A stretch of DNA of 64,000 nt, taken from NCBI GenBank assembly GCA_028279215.1, contig JANQOF010000063.1, forward strand, positions 1 to 64,000, in the 5' to 3' direction. Source of the stretch: Pirellulales bacterium. Lineage in GTDB: Bacteria > Planctomycetota > Planctomycetia > Pirellulales > Lacipirellulaceae. The first letter of the stretch is position 1. The number at the start of each line of letters is the position of its first letter. Under the pieces are notes generated by a model. That model was not told where the DNA came from. It did not search any database and saw only the letters and a program-made list of their open reading frames with translations. Below, piece after piece: positions 18,357-28,888 of the stretch. The translations under genes were made by a program, and so were the position numbers.

Positions 18357-20207
18357 CTACTGAACCGCCCGCACGTCGCCCAACCGTCCGCTTGGGGTCG
18401 GCAACGTAACTTCAACCGGCACTTGGGTTTGGTCGCCGGCAACATTGCCCGCCTGATCGCGAACTTCGAGGCGGACATAGAACTTCCGCGGGAGATGTCG
18501 GGCGAGCCGCCAGGCGTAGCGGCCGTTGTTTGGAATATTTGCCGCGGCAGTCACCCATGGCCCAGATGGGTGGTTGCTGTACGCCAACGACGCCTTCTCA
18601 TCGGTTGCCAAACTTTGGGCTGGCTGCCACTGGACCATCAGATGGTCGGCGTGCGCGCCTGTGCCCTGCGATATGCCGGTCAGCTTGGCGACCGGCGGCG
18701 TCGTGTCGATTCGCACGAGCATCTCCGGACGATCGCCGGGCCGCGGGCGGACTGGGTCGATTCCGCCCGCGGTCTCAACGACGATCTTCAATCCATAGTC
18801 ACCCGGCGCAGGTACGGCCGCCAAGATGGGGCTGTGATTGTCGGTGTCGACACTCAATCGCTGCCAACTACCACCACCGTTGGACGTGCCCCACAGTTCG
18901 ACACGCGTGACACCCATCGTACCAGCGGTGTCGACGTCGTACCCGATCTCAAAGTCGAGGCTATTGATATGTTGCACATGCCGGGGCTGGAGAGCGCTAA
19001 CGCCAGTTTCTGGAATTGCCTGCCCAGACGACCTTGGAAGCGTCGGCAGATTGCGCCAACGTGCTTGCGGAGCAGTTGATGGATAGGCCGATGGCGGCGC
19101 GCCGGCACGTGGCCCTAAGGATGCCGTTTGCGTGCTTGCCAAACTACGTTCGGCGCTCGGCAATTGAAACGGTGATCGCAAGGCGTCGTTGGCTAGCTGC
19201 GCGCCAGGTGCGTTTGGTGAAGTGGAGGATGTCGGCTGCCCACTCGCCAAGCTACGGGTCGCACCAAGCGGCGCGGCACCAGCCGTCGTGTCTGGCGCTG
19301 CCTGACCGCGCGGGGAACCCAACGGTACTGGCGATTCTCCGTCGCTCGGCCACGGTTGCGCAGGCGGCAAGGCGGCGTCAACAGTGGATGGGTATCGATT
19401 GGACGCCGTGGCAGGTAGTGCCCGCCAGCCAGCACCTGGAAGCGGTGGCAACTCTCTTGGCGGCTGATGACTTGATGACGCGAGCTGTGCGGCGGGCGTT
19501 GCCTGCGTTAATGCTTCGGCGCCCGCTTCACGTCCGTTGCCGGCCTTGTCGCGAACAACCAGGCGAGCCACAAAACTGGTGGTGCCTTTGGGTACCTGCC
19601 ACGTCGCGCGACCTTCGGCATGTCCTACCGCCGGTGCATGGTTGGAAACGTTGGGAACGTCGCGCCATGCGCTGTCGTTAGGAATTCGATACTGCAGCAC
19701 CAAACCGGGATTGCTAATGTTCGGATCGCTTGCTTGCCAGGCCGCCGCGGCGGTGCCATCGGCGCGAAGCTGGGCGTTGAACGACGTTACCATTGGATTC
19801 TGTGTGTCCACGATCACCCGCAATTCGGCCTGATGAGGCCCATCGGGCCAAGCACGGCCAGCCGAGTCGATCGTTCGCATCGAAAACCAGTACTCGCCAT
19901 CGCACGGCGCGTGGTAGTTGAAGAACTGAACCTCCGGCTTGGCGTCGGATATCTCCTGCCAGGTTTGACCACGATCACGCGAAAGGTACAGCTTTACGGC
20001 CGAGGCTCCCGTGGCCGTACTACCACTGTCCCACTTATAGGGAATCAGAAAAAGCTGTTGCGACCAATAGACGGGCTCTGGCAACGCGGCTCCCGAGGTG
20101 GGTTGGGTCGTCGGGAAAGTGGGCTGCGCGTGGACCGACAGCATAATGCCCATCGCCGTTGCAGCGAGCACTACCTTCGCAATGGATTCTCGCACGTGAA
20201 TTCGCAC
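18357..20207 (-). CDS. Secreted protein of unknown function with Pro/Ser/Ala-rich linker between Ig-like regions
   Basis: Putative GTG start at 20207 giving VRIHVRESIAKVVLAATAMGIMLSVHAQ signal peptide; paired segments 'LYLSRDRGQTWQEI...DGEYWFSMRTIDSAGRAWP' and 'VELWGTSNGGGSWQRL...PGDYGLKIVVETAGG'. Exact start uncertain. Confidence 0.7.
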   Translation of the reverse strand: MRIHVRESIAKVVLAATAMGIMLSVHAQPTFPTTQPTSGAALPEPVYWSQQLFLIPYKWDSGSTATGASAVKLYLSRDRGQTWQEISDAKPEVQFFNYHAPCDGEYWFSMRTIDSAGRAWPDGPHQAELRVIVDTQNPMVTSFNAQLRADGTAAAAWQASDPNISNPGLVLQYRIPNDSAWRDVPNVSNHAPAVGHAEGRATWQVPKGTTSFVARLVVRDKAGNGREAGAEALTQATPAAQLASSSHQPPRELPPLPGAGWRALPATASNRYPSTVDAALPPAQPWPSDGESPVPLGSPRGQAAPDTTAGAAPLGATRSLASGQPTSSTSPNAPGAQLANDALRSPFQLPSAERSLASTQTASLGPRAGAPPSAYPSTAPQARWRNLPTLPRSSGQAIPETGVSALQPRHVQHINSLDFEIGYDVDTAGTMGVTRVELWGTSNGGGSWQRLSVDTDNHSPILAAVPAPGDYGLKIVVETAGGIDPVRPRPGDRPEMLVRIDTTPPVAKLTGISQGTGAHADHLMVQWQPAQSLATDEKASLAYSNHPSGPWVTAAANIPNNGRYAWRLARHLPRKFYVRLEVRDQAGNVAGDQTQVPVEVTLPTPSGRLGDVRAVQ

Positions 20208-20443
20208 AGCAACTTGCTTCGAGCTGCACCGGCAAGGCCGGTGCCTAGTTCGTCGCAGGTTGCCGCGGCAACCCACTTGCTGCCCGAACGCGCTGGCAGC
20301 CCCCCGCACGACTTTATCGGTTAGGCGAGCGGTACGGCTTTGGTGGAAATTCGCCGCGATGGGGCGTCGCAGGCACTTGTTAAGACAGGCAATGTGGACG
20401 CAATCGGCCTATGTGGCCATAATTAGCAGAGAGAGGGTACCCG

Positions 20444-20815
20444 ATGGCTGGCAAGGGACAGGGCACCCCAACCATGGGACGCCTGGACTTGCAAGTGCTG
20501 GGATTGAATGCGTCAATTTGGTCGAAGAATGCATATGGGCTGGTAGAGGCCAGTTTATGGTTTGCACTTATCTTCATCCTTCTAGCCGGGGCGTTCACCC
20601 TGGCGCGAAGATACCGAGAGCACGGATCGATCCTGCGAAGATTGCGCGATAACACCACCCAAGACGAGGACGACCCCGGGCAACTGCTCACCAAGTTTCG
20701 AGATTTGCACTCTCGGGGTACGCTCAGCGACGGCGAATACCGAACAATAAAAGCGAAGCTAGCTACGCAAATCCAAGACGGACTGACGAACCACAGTCGA
20801 AGCGATGATAGCTAG
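20444..20815 (+). CDS. Membrane protein with SHOCT-like C-terminal motif
   Basis: One TM (LWFALIFILLAGAFTLA) and 'LTKFRDLHSRGTLSDGEYRTIKAKLATQI'. Confidence 0.75.
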   Translation: MAGKGQGTPTMGRLDLQVLGLNASIWSKNAYGLVEASLWFALIFILLAGAFTLARRYREHGSILRRLRDNTTQDEDDPGQLLTKFRDLHSRGTLSDGEYRTIKAKLATQIQDGLTNHSRSDDS

Positions 20816-21231
20816 AGCTTCACTGACTGCCGTGATTCGATAGCCGACGATAAACCGTAACGACCACCCCACTTGTGAGCATTGCGACTTCGGAGGGTGG
20901 CCCAACCGCCTACAGCGGTTGTGATTGCCAACCAAAGTCCGCTGGCCCCGCTAGCGTTGGGTGGACGATGAACGGAATCCAAACCAACTGCGTATCGGAG
21001 TTTGAACACTGCTCGACAGAGCGTGGACAGGAAGCCTCGCCTCGCGTGAAGGCACGAAGAATCGCCAAACTTTGAGTCCAGCCCTCCCAGCAACGCCTCG
21101 TCGGGACGACGAGATGTGGGCTCAACAGTGAGGCCGTTCGATTCGTGTCATCGAGCGACACCTAAGGAAGCCCCCGAATGGTACCTCTGTGGAGGTTCCT
21201 TTCGGGCACACGAGACGGGGAAGGAGCAACC

Positions 21232-22515
21232 ATGCCCTCAAGCAGGGATCTAACCAGCACACGCCGTGGCGGTACTTCGAAGAAGAACGCCTTCTGTTCG
21301 TTCTGTCGCAAGAGCTATCGGGACGTCGGCCCCTTGGTCGAGGGCCCCGGCGACGTTTACATCTGCGGTGAATGCATCGAGCTGTGTCAGAGCATTCTCG
21401 ATCAGGAGCGCAAACGACGTGGCGGTAGCAAGCAACTGTTCACCAAGATACCCTCGCCTCGCGAGATTGTCGCCGAACTCGAGAACTACGTCATTGGTCA
21501 AGACTCGGCCAAGCGTGTTCTCGCCGTTGCGGTTCACAGCCACTACAAGCGACTGCTTGTGGCCGACGACGAGCACGATATCGAAATCGACAAGTCGAAC
21601 ATCTTGCTTGTCGGTCCCACGGGCTGCGGCAAGACGTTGCTCGCTCGCACCTTGGCGCGCAGCTTGAATGTACCGTTCGCCATTGGCGACGCAACGACGC
21701 TGACCGAGGCCGGTTATGTGGGCGAAGACGTCGAGAACCTGCTGTTGAAGTTGCTGCACGCGGCCGATTTCGACATCGAAGCAGCCCAGCGCGGCATTCT
21801 ATACATCGACGAGATCGACAAGATTGGCAAAACGAGCCAAAACGTGTCGATCACCCGCGACGTGTCGGGCGAAGGTGTGCAGCAGGCTCTGCTGAAGATG
21901 CTCGAGGGCACCACGGCAAACGTCCCGCCACAAGGTGGCCGCAAGCATCCTGAGCAGCAGTACATTCAACTTGATACCACGAACATCCTGTTCATTTGCG
22001 GTGGAACCTTCGCCGGCATCGAAGAGGTGGTTCGCAAACGGCTGGGCTGCCGAAGCATTGGCTTTACCCAGGGCGACGCTTCTGGCAGCGAGTTGAGCCT
22101 TGGCGAAGCGCTAGCGCAAGTCGAGGCCGACGACCTAATCGAGTTCGGTTTGATTCCCGAACTGGTGGGCCGTCTGCCGGTGGTCACTTCGCTGCAACCG
22201 CTACCCGAGGATGCGTTGGTGCGAGTTCTCACCGAACCTCGCAACGCTCTGACGCGTCAGTACAAGCACATCTTCGGAATGGAAGATGCCGATTTGCAGT
22301 TCACCGAAAAAGCGCTGAAGGCAATCGCTCGACGGGCCGCCGAACGCGAAACCGGCGCTCGCGGGTTGCGATCGATCATCGAAACGGTGATGCTCGACAT
22401 TATGTTCGATTTACCCGATCAGCCACGCGGCCAGCGCTACGTGATTACCGACGACATCGTAGAAGGTCGCGCCAAGTTGTTCGACGCTGACGAACCTGTA
22501 AACAAGAGTGCCTAA
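21232..22515 (+). CDS. clpX: ATP-dependent Clp protease ATP-binding subunit ClpX
   Basis: Zinc-binding N-domain '[31 protein letters not shown]', Walker A '[15 protein letters not shown]', Walker B '[11 protein letters not shown]', [11 protein letters not shown] motifs; SD AAGGAG 21221-21226. Confidence 0.98.
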   Translation: MPSSRDLTSTRRGGTSKKNAFCSFCRKSYRDVGPLVEGPGDVYICGECIELCQSILDQERKRRGGSKQLFTKIPSPREIVAELENYVIGQDSAKRVLAVAVHSHYKRLLVADDEHDIEIDKSNILLVGPTGCGKTLLARTLARSLNVPFAIGDATTLTEAGYVGEDVENLLLKLLHAADFDIEAAQRGILYIDEIDKIGKTSQNVSITRDVSGEGVQQALLKMLEGTTANVPPQGGRKHPEQQYIQLDTTNILFICGGTFAGIEEVVRKRLGCRSIGFTQGDASGSELSLGEALAQVEADDLIEFGLIPELVGRLPVVTSLQPLPEDALVRVLTEPRNALTRQYKHIFGMEDADLQFTEKALKAIARRAAERETGARGLRSIIETVMLDIMFDLPDQPRGQRYVITDDIVEGRAKLFDADEPVNKSA

Positions 22516-22593
22516 CTCTAACGACTCCACGGATGGAAGACGTTCAAGCCCGGGGCTACGGCCGCCGGAGGTTAAGTCTCCATCAATCAAAGC

Positions 22594-22625
22594 GAGCCCG
22601 GGCAATCGTGCCCGGGCTCTTTTTC
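22594..22625 (+). terminator. Intrinsic terminator downstream of clpX
   Basis: 11-bp perfect stem GAGCCCGGGCA-ATCG-TGCCCGGGCTC followed by TTTTT. Confidence 0.92.
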
Positions 22626-22657
22626 TCTTGCGACTTGGTTGTCGCTCGACAGCTAGG

Positions 22658-23038
22658 CTATACTTGCGAGTATAATCCGATCATGTTGCCTTCAGTGTCG
22701 CTCGCAATCGCAATGAAGCCATATTGTCCGATTGAGAACTTCGGCTGGCAGAGTTTACCTCCAGCAGCTTCGACGCGCGAAGCCTCGGTCGCACAGTCTT
22801 GGCAATTAAAGTAGACCATGGTGCTGTTGCCACCAGGCGACACGTCACCCATCTTGCACAAGGCACCTGTCGCGCCGATGGCTTCCATATCCATCGGAAA
22901 CGCCATCATCTCGATCTCCGCATTAGGCGATTCAAGTTTGCTAAGCTCCACGCCAAGCACCGTTTCATAGAACTTGGTCGCCCGCGCGAGATCTTCCACG
23001 TAGATCTCGAACCAACCAACAGGATTCATCTTCATCAC
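22658..23038 (-). CDS. VOC family (glyoxalase/bleomycin-resistance-like) protein
   Basis: 'MNPVGWFEIYVEDLARATKFYETVLGVELSKLE...GGKLCQPKFSIGQYGFIAIASDTEGNMIGLYS'. Confidence 0.92.
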   Translation of the reverse strand: MMKMNPVGWFEIYVEDLARATKFYETVLGVELSKLESPNAEIEMMAFPMDMEAIGATGALCKMGDVSPGGNSTMVYFNCQDCATEASRVEAAGGKLCQPKFSIGQYGFIAIASDTEGNMIGLYSQV

Positions 23039-23105
23039 CAGTGTCCCCTTGTAGAATGGAAGTCAAGCATTGCCACCGCGGACATAGGATAGCACGGCGG
23101 ACGAG

Positions 23106-23837
23106 CTATCGCGAGGCGTTCGCTTCTACCGGCAATTGGACCTCGCTCCATCGGTCCTTTCCAGGTACATCGGGGCCGTTGTATCCCATGATGCGCGGGT
23201 CGCCCGCCGGGGTCCACTCGTCCGACTCAGCGAGCGCCTTACTAAGCACTTGCAAAGCCGCGTCGATCTTCTCGCGCGTCGCGTCGCCTCGAACACCGGT
23301 CGCGATTACGGTCACTGGCTCAGCGTCTTCAACCGTGATGTTGGCATACGACTCCGTCTGTCCCAGCGACTTGTTTCGGTAAAGAAACGACATATTCCAC
23401 GCGTCGATTCCGTCGGTGTCGCCTGGCTCGAGGCCTTGGTACTCGATCTCGACAGGGGCCGTCATGGCGATTCCACGCGACTTGATATGCCCGAACAACG
23501 GCCAGAATCCGACAGCCGAGTTTCTCATTCCGTCGGGCCCTGAGCCCTTGCCAGCGAAAGTCGCCCGCCGCACCTCGGGGTACTTCTTGACCTCCACCAC
23601 CTCGGGCGGCGTCGGTCGCGGGTACCCTTCAGGCAGCGGAGTGGTCACACGCTGCACGCCCGCCTTGTAGAAAGTACTGCCATCCGGTTGCGGCGTCTCC
23701 TCCACCTCCACATCGCCCGACAAGCGTTCGACAACTTCTCCCGGCGTCGGCGGTGCCGCGGTTGCCGATTCGTCGGCACGGACCTTGAACGATGCCAGAA
23801 ATCCTATTCCGATAATCCAGAGTGTACGTAGCAGCAT
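23106..23837 (-). CDS. SOUL-family heme-binding-like secreted protein
   Basis: 'FWPLFGHIKSRGIAMTAPVEIEY...NMSFLYRNKSLG...RIMGYNGPDVPGKDRWSEVQLPV' matches the SOUL/HEBP pattern; signal peptide. Confidence 0.85.
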   Translation of the reverse strand: MLLRTLWIIGIGFLASFKVRADESATAAPPTPGEVVERLSGDVEVEETPQPDGSTFYKAGVQRVTTPLPEGYPRPTPPEVVEVKKYPEVRRATFAGKGSGPDGMRNSAVGFWPLFGHIKSRGIAMTAPVEIEYQGLEPGDTDGIDAWNMSFLYRNKSLGQTESYANITVEDAEPVTVIATGVRGDATREKIDAALQVLSKALAESDEWTPAGDPRIMGYNGPDVPGKDRWSEVQLPVEANASR

Positions 23838-23954
23838 GGCCGATTCTCCTAGTGGTTTTATGAGCATAGGAGACTATGGCGCTAACCGACAGAACGACAA
23901 GCCGATACCATCGCATTCCGTTGCAACAAAGCCATCGTCCTCTCAATTGGACCT

Positions 23955-24524
23955 CTACCGCGAGGCATGCTGCACGCGCTCAGGAGACCAAGTCTCCATA
24001 ACGTGGCGAATGTGACCCCTCATTTGCCGCCGGACGAGCCAGTGCTTTAGTGCAATGGCCGCAGGGACGACCCAAAGCACCGGCATTAGCAAGCCGATGG
24101 CAATCCAGCATCCCAACAGTTGCCAGTTCAACGTCGCAGATTCGTAGTCATCGGTGATGTTGCGTAAGTAATCTTGCTTTGCGATCTGCGAGTCGTCGCG
24201 TGACATTCGACTCACTTCATCAGCAAATGCAGAGAACCGATGTCGGAGCGCGGCAACTTTAGCCAAGTTGAGCGAGTCGGGAGTCGCGGACGTCGAGAGG
24301 ACGCCCTTCCAGCCACCGGTTTGGGCGCGTCGTACTCCAGCATAGGCCCCCAAAATAGCGCCTGCTGGGACGGTCAAGATGGTCAAAATGGCGAACGGAG
24401 TCCCTATGCCGTTTGCCCGCTCCCCCTCATGCCAAACAATGAACATTACCATCGCGACGGGTAGCACCAAACCCAGCGCCGCACCAGCCATCAAACCGAA
24501 GACCGTCCAGAGGACATGCTTCAT
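23955..24524 (-). CDS. Membrane protein of unknown function
   Basis: Hydrophobic N-terminal region with two TMs plus a C-proximal TM; 4-nt overlap with the upstream Uma2 gene. Confidence 0.65.
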   Translation of the reverse strand: MKHVLWTVFGLMAGAALGLVLPVAMVMFIVWHEGERANGIGTPFAILTILTVPAGAILGAYAGVRRAQTGGWKGVLSTSATPDSLNLAKVAALRHRFSAFADEVSRMSRDDSQIAKQDYLRNITDDYESATLNWQLLGCWIAIGLLMPVLWVVPAAIALKHWLVRRQMRGHIRHVMETWSPERVQHASR

Positions 24525-25159
24525 GCCGTTCCGCCACTCGTCCGCGTTTCTGGCGGCAGCATGTCCGCAACTCGTAGCTTGGCGTCCGACTTCTCAAGAG
24601 GCGAGATAGAGCCCGCTTCGTCCACGGTCGCTACATTGTCGTAGCGATATCCAAACTCAGCCTTACCATCAGCAACAGCTTCGCGATGCACGATTAGCTG
24701 TCGGTTAATCAGATCAAGCACCCAATAGTCGGAAACACCCGCGCTCGCGTAAGCATGTGGCTTGGTCGTCGTATCGCACTCAAGCGACGTCTCGGAAACT
24801 TCGACAACCAGCACCCCCGTTGTAGGATGATCTTGGTAGTCGAACCGCGAGCCCCTTACGACACTGACGTCCGGCTCCGGCTCCCCATCGTTAGGAATGC
24901 TCAATGGCGCTCGATGCCGCACCCAGTAGCCATCGCCGAAAACCTGCCGCAGCTGCGCAGCAATCCCATCGGACGAGAAGTAGTGCGGGTAACTCTGTGG
25001 CGACATCATGACGATTTCGCCCCCCAATAGCTCAACCCGCTGGCCTATGAAGAAGCCCTTGTCCGCCAACCGATAGTACTCCTCGCGTGTCCACCGCTTA
25101 GGTCTTACACCGACTGGAACGGCTGGCGCTACGGATATTTGGGTTTCGGTTGTGCTCAT
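24521..25159 (-). CDS. Uma2 family (putative restriction-like endonuclease) protein
   Basis: 'WTREEYYRLADKGFFIGQRVELLGGEIVMMSPQSYPHY...PEPDVSVVRG...LVVEVSETSLECDTTTKPHAYASAGVSDYWVLDLINRQLIVHR'. Confidence 0.9.
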   Translation of the reverse strand: MSTTETQISVAPAVPVGVRPKRWTREEYYRLADKGFFIGQRVELLGGEIVMMSPQSYPHYFSSDGIAAQLRQVFGDGYWVRHRAPLSIPNDGEPEPDVSVVRGSRFDYQDHPTTGVLVVEVSETSLECDTTTKPHAYASAGVSDYWVLDLINRQLIVHREAVADGKAEFGYRYDNVATVDEAGSISPLEKSDAKLRVADMLPPETRTSGGTA

Positions 25160-25218
25160 ATCATCATTCCATAACACCCACGCTTGTCGTACAAACATGC
25201 CGCGCCGCCAACCAACAC

Positions 25219-26769
25219 TTACTCCCACTCAATCGTAGCCGGCGGCTTGCTGCTGATATCATAAACCACTCGGTTCACTCCCTTCACCTCGTTGATAATC
25301 CGCGTCGCGATGCGGCTCAGTAGTTCGTGGGGTAGGTGGCTCCAGTCGGCGGTCATGAAGTCGTCGGTGTTGACGCTGCGGACGCAGATCGCGTTGTCAT
25401 AGGTACGGCTGTCGCCCATGACGCCAACGCTTTGCACCGGTAGTAGCACGGCAAAAGCCTGGCTCGTGGCGCGGTACAGCCCTTCGGCCTTGATCTCGCC
25501 CACCACAATCGCGTCGGCTTCGCGAAGCATGTCGAGCTTCTCGCGGGTGACTTCGCCAAGGCAACGCACCGCCAGACCCGGCCCAGGGAAAGGATGCCGC
25601 CAGACGATTTCCTCTGGCAGGCCCAACTGCAAACCGAGCTGGCGAACCTCGTCTTTGAATAAGTCGCGTAGCGGCTCGATGAGGTCGAATCCAAGCTCCT
25701 CGGGCAGGCCACCGACATTGTGGTGCAGCTTAATCGTGTCGGCCGGGCCGTCGGCCGACGCACCGCTCTCGATCACATCGGGGTACAAGGTGCCTTGCGC
25801 CAAGTACCTGGCGTCTTTGATCTTGTCGGCCTCTTCCTTGAAGCAAGCGATGAACTCGTGCCCGATCCGGCGTCGCTTCTCCTGTGGATCAACGATGCCT
25901 GTGAGTTGCCTTAGGAATCGCTCCTCCGCCTTCACCACGTGCAAGTCGGTTTGAAAGTGCGTGGAGAACTCTTCGACGACCGCCCGCTCTTCGTCCTTTC
26001 GCAATAGGCCGTTGTCGACCAGAATGCACGAGAGCTGTGGGCCAATCGCCCGAGCCAACAGCGCGGCGACGACCGACGAATCGACGCCGCCGCTCAGCCC
26101 GCAGATGACGCGGTCGCTGCCGACTTGGTCACGGACGCGAGTGATCGTTTCGTCAGCAAAGTCACCAAGCCGCCAAGTACCGGCACAGCCGCAGACGTTG
26201 CGAACGAAGTTCGCCAACAGCGTCTTGCCTTCGACCGTGTGGGTAACTTCTGGATGAAACTGCAACCCATACACCGGCGAGCGCTTGTGCCGCACTGCCG
26301 CATAAGGACAGGTGCCTGTGTGGGCGAGCGGCTCAAAGTCGTCGGCGATGGCAGTCACCTGGTCGCCGTGGCTCATCCACACTTCCGTTTCGCGATGAAC
26401 ACCGGCAAACAGATCGCTGGCGTCGTCGACCTGCAAATGAGCGCGGCCGTACTCACGGCTTGGCACATTCTTCACCTCGCCACCAAGCGCTTGGCAGGCG
26501 AGCTGCATGCCGTAGCAAATACCAAGAACCGGGATGCCCAGTTCGAACAGCCTAGGGTCGCACTGCGGCGCCCCTTCGTCGTAGACGCTGTTCGGTCCAC
26601 CTGAGAGGATGATTCCCTTGGGCGCCAACTCCTTGAGCCGCTCGGCGGTGATGTCGTGCCGGACAATCTCACAGTACACATGCTGTTCGCGAACTCGCCG
26701 GGCAATAAGCTGGGCGAGCTGCGAGCCAAAGTCGAGGACCAGGACACGTTCGTTTGCGACGGAGGACAT
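25219..26769 (-). CDS. guaA: GMP synthase (glutamine-hydrolyzing)
   Basis: '[20 protein letters not shown]', '[11 protein letters not shown]', '[20 protein letters not shown]', C-terminal '[19 protein letters not shown]'. Start at MSSVANERV. Confidence 0.98.
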   Translation of the reverse strand: MSSVANERVLVLDFGSQLAQLIARRVREQHVYCEIVRHDITAERLKELAPKGIILSGGPNSVYDEGAPQCDPRLFELGIPVLGICYGMQLACQALGGEVKNVPSREYGRAHLQVDDASDLFAGVHRETEVWMSHGDQVTAIADDFEPLAHTGTCPYAAVRHKRSPVYGLQFHPEVTHTVEGKTLLANFVRNVCGCAGTWRLGDFADETITRVRDQVGSDRVICGLSGGVDSSVVAALLARAIGPQLSCILVDNGLLRKDEERAVVEEFSTHFQTDLHVVKAEERFLRQLTGIVDPQEKRRRIGHEFIACFKEEADKIKDARYLAQGTLYPDVIESGASADGPADTIKLHHNVGGLPEELGFDLIEPLRDLFKDEVRQLGLQLGLPEEIVWRHPFPGPGLAVRCLGEVTREKLDMLREADAIVVGEIKAEGLYRATSQAFAVLLPVQSVGVMGDSRTYDNAICVRSVNTDDFMTADWSHLPHELLSRIATRIINEVKGVNRVVYDISSKPPATIEWE

Positions 26770-26931
26770 TGGGCGAGAGGAAAGGGTGGGGGAAACGTCC
26801 ATCACGGAAAACTGGTCATTGTAGCATCTGCCAATCAAAGGACTATCCGCACCGTTGCTGCAAAGTAGATCGCTGCGCTATAGTGAGGCCGTCGCTACGA
26901 AACACGCCCCCGCATCCACGCTCTGCCCACC

Positions 26932-27708
26932 ATGCTGATCCTGCTGACCAACGACGACGGAATCTATGCCCCAGGGCTAGCGGCGATGGAGCGGGCGCTC
27001 AAGCGGCTGGGCGATGTCGTGGTGGTGGCGCCGGCTACCGAACAGAGCGGCGTGGGACACTCGATTACGTTCCTTACCCCGTTGATGGCCAAGGAGGCGT
27101 ACGATGGCGAGCGACGCCGTGGCTGGGCGGTTGAGGGAAGCCCGGCAGACTGTGTCAAGCTGGCGGTCGCGGAATTTTGCCCTGGCATACCCGATCTGGT
27201 TGTCAGTGGAATCAATGGCGGCCTGAACGTAGGCATCAACGTGCTCTATTCCGGCACCGTCGCCGCCGCTACTGAGGGGGCGCTGTACGACATTCCGAGC
27301 ATCGCAGTGTCGCTCGAATACGACGAGCACGCCCGGTTCGATCGGGCGGCGGAGATGGGTGTGGGAGTCATCCAGCAGTTGCTCGATTGCGATGCGTTTG
27401 CCGATCAGAAACTGTACAATCTAAACATGTCCACCGAATCGACGCTGCGTCCGGCAGACAACCCGCCGGAACTCCACATAGTGCCAATGGGTGTCGCGCG
27501 TTGGCCGGCCGAGTTCGAGGAGCGCCGCGATCCCAAGGGGCGTCGTTACTTCTGGGCGGCTGGCACACCACCAATGGAGTTTCCGATAGAAACCGATTTG
27601 AACGCCATTCTCGAAGGGCACGTGACGCTCACGCCACTTACCGTCGATCGCACACAACCCAGCCACTTTGCGGAGATGAAGTCATGGAACATCAAGATTT
27701 TGGGGTAG
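26932..27708 (+). CDS. surE: 5'-nucleotidase SurE
   Basis: 'MLILLTNDDGIYAPGLAAMERALK...VVVAPATEQSGVGHSIT...VVSGINGGLNVGINVLYSGTVAAATEGAL'. Confidence 0.97.
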   Translation: MLILLTNDDGIYAPGLAAMERALKRLGDVVVVAPATEQSGVGHSITFLTPLMAKEAYDGERRRGWAVEGSPADCVKLAVAEFCPGIPDLVVSGINGGLNVGINVLYSGTVAAATEGALYDIPSIAVSLEYDEHARFDRAAEMGVGVIQQLLDCDAFADQKLYNLNMSTESTLRPADNPPELHIVPMGVARWPAEFEERRDPKGRRYFWAAGTPPMEFPIETDLNAILEGHVTLTPLTVDRTQPSHFAEMKSWNIKILG

Positions 27709-28154
27709 GGGGCAGGGGCCCGGTCATGATGTTGCTCGTGGCTGTCGTCGGTTTGACCATTGGGTGCGAGCCGTCGGAGGAAATTCAGGCGACTGCTCCC
27801 ACGCCGGCGGTCAAGGAACCTGCGGCCAAGGCCGACATGGCTGAAGGCGACAAGCGAGTCGAGTTGAACAAGCCTGTTGAACAAGGGAACCGAACGGGTG
27901 GCTATCTTGGCGCCGTAGCCGGTGGCTATCGCAGCGCGCGGGAAGAAATCGAGAGCTGGGCCATTCGACAAGAGATCGAACACTACAAGGCGAACACCGG
28001 ACGCTATCCAAAGTCGCATGAAGAGTTCATGGAGAAGGCGCTGCAAAGTCAGCTTCCAGAAGTTGAAGAGGGATACGAGCTTCGCTACTTCCCGGAAGAG
28101 CACAAGGTATTCAAAGTTCCAATTCAAACCGAACCGAGTCACGCAGTCGAGTAA
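27684..28154 (+). CDS. Small lipoprotein of unknown function
   Basis: Signal/lipobox MMLLVAVVGLTIGC; 'SWAIRQEIEHYKANTGRYPKSHEEFMEKAL'. Start 27684 (overlapping surE by 25 nt) or 27726; ORF-track start 27387 lies inside surE in another frame and is rejected. Confidence 0.78.
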   Translation: MEHQDFGVGGRGPVMMLLVAVVGLTIGCEPSEEIQATAPTPAVKEPAAKADMAEGDKRVELNKPVEQGNRTGGYLGAVAGGYRSAREEIESWAIRQEIEHYKANTGRYPKSHEEFMEKALQSQLPEVEEGYELRYFPEEHKVFKVPIQTEPSHAVE

Positions 28155-28322
28155 TTCGCTGTGGCTGCCCGCCAAAGCGTGCTCTCCAGGTAGCACAATC
28201 GTCACAATCATCACGGTCGCGACGCCGTAACGTGATTCTAGGCCGTTTTTCTTGGGTCGCGAGCGCCGGGTGATTAATCTGGAGGTAGATTCCCCGCCAC
28301 GCCCCTCCAGCACTACAGCCCG

Positions 28323-28886
28323 ATGACCTTCTCCTGCTCCCCACGTACCCAACGCCTGACGTTGTCTGCCTCCGTTGTTTGCCTTCTGGCGGTTGCGAGC
28401 GCCGCTTCGGCACAGGATTGCTGCGAACAGCCGAGGTGGATCTTCGACCGCAGTACGTTCTCGCACGATCCGGAGACCGGAGCCCGCGTCGCGCAGTACG
28501 AACCGATTGCGCCGGTTGAGGACTTGCCCGACCCGCGGCTGGTTACCAGCGGATATGTGCGTTCGCGGACCAACCTGCGGGGCCGCGATGGCAACATCGA
28601 CTCTTACTATCAAGTTCAGAGTTACGGAAACGGTCGCGGCGGACTCGATGCCGAGTGGGAACGGTTCAACGACGCTTGGCAGCAATCGTTCCTAACTGGC
28701 AGTTACTTCGACGAATCGCGGTACGACTACCGACGACCACGTTATCGCCGCCGATACGAACCGCGCCACGGCTACGGTCCTTGGCACCAGCCGTACTTCC
28801 CGCACCATCAACCGTATGGCCCGCACGATTACACATCCCCAGGTCCGGGGCCATCCGGCGCAGGGGGCCATCCGCCCGGCGAGTAA
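28323..28886 (+). CDS. Secreted protein with Tyr/His/Pro/Arg-rich C-terminus
   Basis: Signal peptide (LSASVVCLLAVASAASAQ); tail 'YRRRYEPRHGYGPWHQPYFPHHQPYGPHDYTSPGPGPSGAGGHPPGE'. Confidence 0.7.
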   Translation: MTFSCSPRTQRLTLSASVVCLLAVASAASAQDCCEQPRWIFDRSTFSHDPETGARVAQYEPIAPVEDLPDPRLVTSGYVRSRTNLRGRDGNIDSYYQVQSYGNGRGGLDAEWERFNDAWQQSFLTGSYFDESRYDYRRPRYRRRYEPRHGYGPWHQPYFPHHQPYGPHDYTSPGPGPSGAGGHPPGE

Positions 28887-28888
28887 CC

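Noticed and set aside
20219-20240. Short inverted repeat GCACCGGCAAGGCCGGTGC upstream of the 18357-20207 gene
   Set aside because: Short arms, GC-rich, easily occurs by chance; no T tract or repeat partner found.
24521-25159. Uma2 gene as evidence of a defence island
   Set aside because: Uma2-family genes are widespread paralogues in planctomycetes and cyanobacteria; neighbours (guaA, an unknown membrane protein) are not defence genes.
27546-28685. 379-aa minus-strand ORF
   Set aside because: Antisense to surE, a lipoprotein gene and the secreted 28323 protein; no recognisable domain.
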